Assembly: GCF_037094685.1 (NCBI RefSeq)
Contig: NZ_CP146614.1
Span: 5,766,001-5,830,000 of the forward strand
Reading direction: 5' to 3'
Source of the DNA: Massilia sp. METH4
GTDB taxonomy: Bacteria > Pseudomonadota > Gammaproteobacteria > Burkholderiales > Burkholderiaceae_D
DNA length: 64,000 nucleotides
The notes below the pieces were generated by a model, which was not told the origin of the DNA, did not search any database, and saw nothing but the letters and a program-made list of their open reading frames with translations. How positions within the stretch are numbered: the stretch's first letter is position 1; the number at the start of each line of letters is the position of its first letter. A program made the translations under genes and the position numbers. Positions 56,381 to 64,000 of the stretch are shown one piece after another.

Positions 56381-56384
<4 letters not shown>
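56220..56384. mobile_element. Palindromic MITE-like element bounded by CTAG
   Basis: 165 bp between two CTAG copies (56220-56223 and 56381-56384). The inner ends are related inverted repeats: TGTGGTGAAACAGAG on the left and, on the opposite strand, TGTGCTGAATCAGAA on the right. Similarity continues inward through GTCGTTGA/TTCGTTGA, AATAAATTTGACGAAA/AATAAATTCGACGAAA and the centre AAGGCCGGGGCCTT, so nearly the whole element is one imperfect hairpin with no coding capacity. The left CTAG supplies the TAG of lhr, the right CTAG the TAG of the convergent kinase gene. A non-autonomous transposon (4-bp CTAG or 2-bp TA duplication) fits. Confidence 0.72.
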
Positions 56385-59086
<2,702 letters not shown>

Positions 59087-59207
59087 CGTTGCTTCTCGGG
59101 CCATGGCACGGGCCGGCGGCTGTTGGGATGAAAATGGCCGTTATATCACGAGGCCCGTCGCGGCAATGTGAAAAAGCGAACCGAGCAGCAACAGTTCCTC
59201 GCGCCGG

Positions 59208-60116
59208 CTACGCGCCGGGCTCGCTGCAGGCGCGGATCACGCCGCGCAACCACCGGTGGCCGGGATCGTCCTCGCGCCGTGCATGCCAAGCTTGCTGGTA
59301 AGAAAAACTGGGCAGCGCGAACGGCGGCTTGAAGCGCCGCAGCGCCTTGTGCGGCTGCATCGCTCCCGTGGTGCGGCTGGCGGCGGTGAGAATCAGGTCG
59401 GTCCCGGCGATGAGCTCCACCGCCGCGCTCCAGTGCGGCAGTGCCACGGCGATATGCCGCTGCAGGCCCAGCTCCCCCAGTGCCTTCTCGATCTCGTCGT
59501 AGGAGTCGGGGCGCAGGGCCAGCTTCACGTGCGGCCGCGCCAGGAATTGCTCCAGCGTCAGGCCGCCCTTGGCCGGCAGCGTGGCCCGGTCGGCCAGGCT
59601 CACGAATTCCTCGGAAAACAGGTCTTGCACGTGAATGGTTTCCGGCCGGTCCGGGAAGATGCCGAGCGCCACGTCCACCTCGCCGTCGACCAGCTGGGCC
59701 AGCATGGCGTCGCGGCTGGCCTGGCTGATCGCCAGGTCGATGCCCGGCGCATGGCGGCGCACGTAACGCACGAGCGGGGGCAGGATGATGCGCGACGAAT
59801 AGTCCGACAGCGTGAGCCGGAAGCGACGGCGCTCCGCCGCCGGATCGAACTGCCGGGCGCTCAGCAGGCCGTTCAGGGTGCCCAGCGCCTCGGCGAGCGG
59901 GTCGATCAGCGCCTGCGCACGGCCAGTGAGCGCCATGCGGCCCTCGCGGCGCACCAGCAGCGGATCGTCGAAATGGTCGCGCAGCTGCGCCAGCGCGTGG
60001 CTCACTGCCGGCTGGCTCTTGTGCAGCCGCAGGGCGGCGCGGGTCACGTGCTTTTCCGCCAGCAGCGCGTGCAGCGTGAGCAGCAGGTTCAGGTCGATAC
60101 GCCGCAGCTCATCCAT
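59208..60116 (-). CDS. LysR-family transcriptional regulator
   Basis: 302 residues beginning MDELRRIDLNLLLTLHALLA, with HTH KHVTRAALRLHKSQPAVSHA and an LysR substrate domain (RRRFRLTLSDYSSRIILPPL). Divergent from the DUF606 transporter gene with a 113-bp gap that contains the direct repeat TATCCATG twice (near 60122 and 60136) and ATGGGA-CCA-TCCCAT near 60201. Likely controls that transporter. Effector unknown. Confidence 0.86.
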   Translation of the reverse strand: MDELRRIDLNLLLTLHALLAEKHVTRAALRLHKSQPAVSHALAQLRDHFDDPLLVRREGRMALTGRAQALIDPLAEALGTLNGLLSARQFDPAAERRRFRLTLSDYSSRIILPPLVRYVRRHAPGIDLAISQASRDAMLAQLVDGEVDVALGIFPDRPETIHVQDLFSEEFVSLADRATLPAKGGLTLEQFLARPHVKLALRPDSYDEIEKALGELGLQRHIAVALPHWSAAVELIAGTDLILTAASRTTGAMQPHKALRRFKPPFALPSFSYQQAWHARREDDPGHRWLRGVIRACSEPGA

Positions 60117-60229
60117 CTCGACTATCCATGATGTTTATCCATGTCACGAATAATACACGTGCGCAATGACGATTTCCATTGAAGCGTCGAATGAACGATG
60201 ATGGGACCATCCCATCCGAAAGGCTCATC

Positions 60230-60736
60230 ATGTTCAGCAAGACCGCACTCCTGGCCATCCTTCCCACCGGCGTCGCCGTGCTGGCCGGCGCCGCGCTGCC
60301 GTTCCAGGCCGCCGGTAACGCCGCCCTCGGCCGCGAGCTCGGCCACCCGGCATGGGGCGCGCTTGCCTCGCTGACCGTCAGCGTCATCATCACGCTCGCA
60401 GTCGCGCTGCTGCTGCGGGTGCCGGGGCCCGCACTGGGCCGGGCCATGGCAGGCCCCTGGTGGCTGTGGCTGGGCGGCTTGCTGGGTGCGCTGTACCTGG
60501 GCAGCGCGGCGGCGGTCACGCCCAAGCTCGGCGCCGGCGGCTTCCTCGCCTGGGTGGTGGCCGGGCAGATGGTGACGGCGCTGATCGTCGACCATTTCGG
60601 CCTGATGGGGCTGGAAGCGAAACCGGTGTCGCTGCACCGCGTCGTTGGTGTCGCGCTGATCTTGATCGGCGTGTTCTGCGCCCAGGGCAGCACGACAGCC
60701 GAGTCGGGAGCGCCGGCGCGCTCGGCTACCGCCTGA
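60230..60736 (+). CDS. DUF606/YdcZ-type DMT family membrane transporter
   Basis: A 168-residue protein with five hydrophobic helices. GVAVLAGAALPFQAAGNAAL and GALYLGSAAAVTPKLGAGGF followed by VVAGQMVTALIVDHFGLMGL are diagnostic of the DUF606 half-size drug/metabolite transporters, which usually work as dimers. The ATG at 60230 has GAAAGG upstream; a longer frame from 60179 would place a hydrophilic extension before the first helix. Divergent from the LysR gene. Confidence 0.85.
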   Translation: MFSKTALLAILPTGVAVLAGAALPFQAAGNAALGRELGHPAWGALASLTVSVIITLAVALLLRVPGPALGRAMAGPWWLWLGGLLGALYLGSAAAVTPKLGAGGFLAWVVAGQMVTALIVDHFGLMGLEAKPVSLHRVVGVALILIGVFCAQGSTTAESGAPARSATA

Positions 60737-60859
60737 CGCCCTCTCATCCATGCCACCGCCACGTCGCGGCGGACGGCATGGGCCGGGCGACTGGTAACAA
60801 ACAGGCAATGCAGCCCGCTTGCCTTACACTGTCGCCTGTCGCCACCCCGAAAGCCCATC

Positions 60860-62350
60860 ATGCCCGACTGGTCCGCAGGCTACGTTTCCGACATCGGCTA
60901 TACCTACGGCGTCTACGCGGAACTGGGTCCCGTGCGCATGCGCCTGGCCTTCCTCAACGCCGGCCTGGTGCCACCCGAAGGCGGGTGCGCGTGCGAGCTC
61001 GGTTTCGGCCAGGGTGTCAGCGTGAACGTGCACGCCGCGGCGACGGGCAGCGAATGGCACGGCACCGACTTCAATCCCGCTCAGGCCGGCTTTGCCCGCG
61101 AACTGGCGGCGGCATCCGGTGCCGACGCCCGGCTGTCGGATGCATCGTTCGCCGAGTTCTGCGCGCGCCCCGACCTGCCCGACTTCGACTTCATCGGCAT
61201 GCATGGCGTGTGGAGCTGGGTGTCGGACGAGAACCGGCGCCTGCTCGTCGATTTCGTGCGCCGCAAGCTGAAGGTGGGCGGCGTGCTGTACGTGAGCTAC
61301 AACACGCAGCCCGGCTGGGCGGCACTGTGCCCCGTGCGCGAGCTGATGACGCGGCATTTCGCGACGATGACGGTACCCAGCGCGGGCACCGGCCAGAGGA
61401 TCGCCGAGGCCGTCGATTTCGCCGACCGGCTGCTGGGCACCAATCCGGGCTTCGTGCAAGCCAACCCCACGGTACCCGCCCGCATGGCCTTGCTGAAGGA
61501 GGCCGACAGCGCCTATCTCGCGCACGAGTATTTCAACCGCGACTGGCAGCCGATGTCGTTCCCCGCCGTGGCCGAATGGCTCGCCCCCGCGAAGGTGGAA
61601 TTCGCCTGCCCCGCCACGTATATCGAGCACATCGACAGCGCCGTCGTTACACCCGAACAGGCCGCTTTCCTGAAGGAGGTAACGGACCCGTGCCTGCGGC
61701 AGATGGCGTTCGACTTCATGATCAACCAGCAGTTCCGCCGCGATTACTGGGTGCGCGGCGCGCGCCGCCTCGCGCCGCTCGAACGCGCCCGATTGCTGCG
61801 GCAGCAGCGCGTGGTGCTGGCGATGTCGCCCGAAGACGTGGCCTATACCGTCAAGGCCGGGCAGATCGAGGTGGGCTTGAACGAAGCGCTGCACCGGCCC
61901 GTGGTCGAGGCGCTGGCCGACCATCGGCCGCGTACGATCGGCGAGTTGCAGGACAGCTGCGCGGCCGCCGGGCTCTCCTCGGTGCAAGTGCTGCAGGCCG
62001 TCTTCCTGCTGGCCGGCACGCAGCAGGTGCAGCCGGCGCAGGACGAAACCGTCGCCGGCCGCGCCCGCGCCGCCTGCGGGCGGCTGAACGCGCACCTGGT
62101 CGGCCTGGCCGAACATGGACCCGGCATCCATTACCTGGCCTCGCCGGTCACCGGCGGGGGCATTCCGGTACCCCACGTGCACCAGCTGTTCCTGCTCGGC
62201 CTCGCGCGCGGCCACCAGAACGTGGGCGAGCTCGTGGCGTTCGCGCTGGCCCGCGGCGGCGGGACGGAGGCGGCGGTGGTCGAGCGGCAGGCCACGGCCT
62301 TCCTGCAACGCCGCCTCGGCGTGCTGCGGGCACTGGCGGTGATAGACTGA
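60860..62350 (+). CDS. Class I SAM methyltransferase with C-terminal regulatory domain
   Basis: 496 residues. The N-terminal half is a Rossmann methyltransferase: CELGFGQGVSVNVHA is the SAM-binding motif I, with HGTDFNPAQAGFARE for the acidic loop and DFDFIGMHGVWSWV and LKVGGVLYVSYNTQPGW later. The C-terminal half matches the methyltransferase regulatory domain (PRK/MethyTransf_Reg) found in bacterial proteins often linked to glycan or surface modification. It starts MPDWSAGYVSDIGYTYGVYA. The AraC gene follows after only 4 bp, so they may be co-transcribed. Acceptor unknown. Confidence 0.85.
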   Translation: MPDWSAGYVSDIGYTYGVYAELGPVRMRLAFLNAGLVPPEGGCACELGFGQGVSVNVHAAATGSEWHGTDFNPAQAGFARELAAASGADARLSDASFAEFCARPDLPDFDFIGMHGVWSWVSDENRRLLVDFVRRKLKVGGVLYVSYNTQPGWAALCPVRELMTRHFATMTVPSAGTGQRIAEAVDFADRLLGTNPGFVQANPTVPARMALLKEADSAYLAHEYFNRDWQPMSFPAVAEWLAPAKVEFACPATYIEHIDSAVVTPEQAAFLKEVTDPCLRQMAFDFMINQQFRRDYWVRGARRLAPLERARLLRQQRVVLAMSPEDVAYTVKAGQIEVGLNEALHRPVVEALADHRPRTIGELQDSCAAAGLSSVQVLQAVFLLAGTQQVQPAQDETVAGRARAACGRLNAHLVGLAEHGPGIHYLASPVTGGGIPVPHVHQLFLLGLARGHQNVGELVAFALARGGGTEAAVVERQATAFLQRRLGVLRALAVID

Positions 62351-62354
62351 CGCC

Positions 62355-63146
62355 ATGAGCACCCCCACGTTCTGGCGCGACGCCGCCCTGCCCTTCCTCG
62401 AAGCCCGTTCGATCGCCGACGGCCGCGGCGTGTGCTACGCGAAGCACTCGCACGAAACCTTCTCGATCGGGTCCATCACCGGCGGCGCCAGCGAGTACCT
62501 GAACGGCCGCGCGCGCGAGCACGTGCGGGCCGGCGCCGTGGTGCTGATGAACCCCGGCGACGTTCATGCCTGCAACCCGCTGGGCGAGGAACCGTGGTCG
62601 TACCGCATGTTCCACGTGGATAGCGGCTGGCTGGCCGGCGTCCAGGGCGAGGGGGGCGAGATGCGGCCCTATGTGCCGGTCGCCAGCCGCGCGCCCGGCC
62701 TGTTCGCGCGGCTCGAAGCGCTGTACGCCACCTGCGTCGACCCGGCAGCCGATGCGCTGCAAAAGCAGGTTGCCGCCATCGACTTCTTCACCTTCATGCA
62801 CGATACGCTGCAGCCGGCATCCGCTGCCACGCTGCCGGACCACCAGGTGCGCCGCGCGGCCGAATACCTGCGCGACAACCTCCCCGCCGCCGTGAAGCTC
62901 GACGAGCTGTGCGCCGCCTGCGGCCTGTCGCCGTCGTACCTGATCCGCGCCTTCAAGGCCCGCTACGGCATGACGCCGCACGCCTGGCTCGTCAACTGCC
63001 GCATCCAGTACTGCCGCGAACTGCTGCGCCGCGGCCGGGCCATCGCCGACGTGGCGCAGGCGGCCGGCTTCGCCGACCAGGCGCACCTGCAACGCGCCTT
63101 CAAGCGGCACGTGGCCGCCACGCCGGGCCAGTACCGCAAGACCTAG
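62355..63146 (+). CDS. AraC-family transcriptional regulator with cupin sensor
   Basis: 263 residues. An N-terminal cupin (AraC_binding) domain includes YAKHSHETFSIGSITGGASE and VVLMNPGDVHACNPLGEEPW. The C-terminal AraC DNA-binding domain has VKLDELCAACGLSPSYLIRA and IADVAQAAGFADQAHLQRAF, ending TPGQYRKT. Genes of this subtype frequently sit beside LysE-type exporters, and the convergent neighbour here is one. The stop codon TAG is part of a CTAG that borders the palindromic element at 63143-63310. Confidence 0.9.
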   Translation: MSTPTFWRDAALPFLEARSIADGRGVCYAKHSHETFSIGSITGGASEYLNGRAREHVRAGAVVLMNPGDVHACNPLGEEPWSYRMFHVDSGWLAGVQGEGGEMRPYVPVASRAPGLFARLEALYATCVDPAADALQKQVAAIDFFTFMHDTLQPASAATLPDHQVRRAAEYLRDNLPAAVKLDELCAACGLSPSYLIRAFKARYGMTPHAWLVNCRIQYCRELLRRGRAIADVAQAAGFADQAHLQRAFKRHVAATPGQYRKT

Positions 63147-63310
63147 GGAAGCACTGATTTATTCATGGCGGCGATCTTGGCCCCGAAAAACGTGCCCAGC
63201 TGCGGCACAAAAGGCCCGCCATACCCCGGTATGACGAGCCTTTTGCGTCTTGCTGGACTCGTTTTTCAGGACCAATCTCATCCACCAGCAATAAATCAGT
63301 GCTTCCCTAG
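63143..63310. mobile_element. Palindromic MITE-like element bounded by CTAG, perfect 17-bp terminal inverted repeats
   Basis: 168 bp including a CTAG at each end (63143-63146, 63307-63310). Inside them GGAAGCACTGATTTATT (63147-63163) is repeated exactly in inverted orientation (63290-63306). The two 79-bp arms align along their whole length (GAAAAACG, CCAG, CAAAAGG and CATACC recur in register) around a 2-bp centre, CATACC-CC-GGTATG. No coding capacity. The GGAAG terminus and CTAG duplication resemble IS5-group elements (target YTAR); a TA duplication of IS630/mariner type inside CTAG is the alternative. Each CTAG carries the TAG stop of the adjacent convergent gene. Confidence 0.8.
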
Positions 63311-63900
63311 CCCATCAGCAGCCAGGCGGCGCTGACCGCCAGCAGCAGCGCCATCGCGCGGTTGAACACGCGCATGCGCGCGGGGTCCGACAGGTAGCCG
63401 CGCAGGGCGGCACCCGCCCACGCCCAGCAGAAGATCGACAGCCAGCACACCACGAAGTAGATCGCGGCGAATTCCCAGACAATCCGGGTATCGCCATCGG
63501 CGGCGAAGGCGCCCATGCCCGAGACGGCGGCCAGCCACGCCTTTGGGTTGAGCCACTGCATCGCCGCGCCGGTCAGCAGGGATGGCCCGGCGGCGGCGCC
63601 CTCGGTGTCCAGCGGCAGCTCGCCGTTGTCGGCCGCCAGCTTCCAGGCCAGGTACAGCAGGAAGCCGATGCCGGCCCAGCGCACCAGGCCCACCAGCTGC
63701 GGCCAGCGTTCCAGCGCCTCGTAAAGGCCCAGGCCGGTGAGCAGCAACAGCAGGGTGAAGCCGAGCGTGGCCCCGCTCACGTGGCGCACGCTGGCGGCCA
63801 GGCCGTGGCGGGCGCCCGCGCCCAGGGCGACGATGTTGACGGGGCCGGGGGAAATGGAAGAGGCCAGCGCGAAGGCGGCCATCGACAAGTACAAGGTCAT
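63307..63900 (-). CDS. LysE-family amino-acid/metabolite exporter
   Basis: A 197-residue inner-membrane protein with six helices. It begins MTLYLSMAAFALASSISPGP followed by VNIVALGAGARHGL, the LysE/RhtB signature. QWLNPKAWLAAVSGMGAFAA is the second conserved segment. A GGAGCACC site precedes the ATG. The stop TAG lies in the right-hand CTAG of the palindromic element that separates it from the convergent AraC gene, its likely regulator. The exported compound is not predictable. Confidence 0.9.
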   Translation of the reverse strand: MTLYLSMAAFALASSISPGPVNIVALGAGARHGLAASVRHVSGATLGFTLLLLLTGLGLYEALERWPQLVGLVRWAGIGFLLYLAWKLAADNGELPLDTEGAAAGPSLLTGAAMQWLNPKAWLAAVSGMGAFAADGDTRIVWEFAAIYFVVCWLSIFCWAWAGAALRGYLSDPARMRVFNRAMALLLAVSAAWLLMG

Positions 63901-64000
63901 GCAAGGTGCTCCTGTCTAGGTGGACGCGCACAGGATAGGCGGCCCGCCCCCGCGTGTATTGAACGAAATTGCCCTGCGCGGCCCGGGCCGGGCCTTGCTG

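Noticed and set aside
63901..64000. Start of another gene at the right edge
   Set aside because: A frame beginning near a TTG (LNEIALRGPGRALL) is open to the window end, but 14 codons without a ribosome site are not enough to call a gene.

Overview
The window is about 64 kb of GC-rich DNA, densely packed with typical proteobacterial chromosomal genes. Many genes overlap by ATGA (start inside the previous stop). The protein repertoire suggests a betaproteobacterium of the Oxalobacteraceae (Massilia/Telluria/Duganella type): paired TonB-dependent receptors, a PqiABC set, a PaoABC-like molybdoenzyme, many LysR/AraC regulators and PAS kinases. This placement is inference from overall character; no rRNA or other phylogenetic marker lies in the window. 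I found no tRNA, rRNA, CRISPR array or prophage.

Layout. (1) 1-4.8 kb: glyoxylate-to-glycerate operon on the minus strand (gcl, hyi, glxR, start of a glycerate 2-kinase) with a divergent LysR regulator and a good LysR-type operator between them. (2) 5-16.6 kb: a sugar locus that reads as a periplasmic 3-keto-glycoside pathway. It has an exported DUF1080 protein, a PAS-AraC regulator, a Tat-exported small subunit with a GMC flavoprotein, an exported TIM-barrel isomerase, a complete ribose-type ABC importer, a cytoplasmic TIM-barrel isomerase, a Gfo/Idh/MocA dehydrogenase and a hexapeptide acetyltransferase. (3) 16.7-21.9 kb: two convergent TonB-dependent receptors, the first behind a promoter overlapped by a Fur-box-like sequence. 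(4) 22.5-30.6 kb: RND tripartite efflux operon followed by a two-component system. (5) 30.7-39.7 kb: diguanylate cyclase, a two-gene membrane unit, LrgAB-like proteins with a LysR, homogentisate dioxygenase plus fumarylacetoacetase, and an RsbQ-like hydrolase next to a PAS protein that has a histidine-kinase DHp helix but no ATPase domain. (6) 39.7-50.5 kb: PaoABC-like molybdenum hydroxylase, NmrA and SnoaL proteins, MocR regulator, small membrane protein, PqiABC. (7) 50.8-63.9 kb: AI-2E transporter, large Lhr helicase, hybrid PAS kinase, LysR with a DUF606 exporter, methyltransferase, AraC and LysE.

The most unusual structure is non-coding. Two different palindromic elements of about 160 bp (56220-56384 and 63143-63310) each sit exactly between convergent genes and are bounded by CTAG. 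Each CTAG copy supplies the TAG stop codon of the adjacent gene. This implies that each insertion occurred in a CTAG where the two convergent genes originally shared overlapping stop codons, and that duplication of the target gave each gene its own stop. Separately, a family of paired hairpins built on GGTGTC-NNN-ACACC occurs three times in intergenic positions (4823-4949, 18972-19137, 28395-28519).
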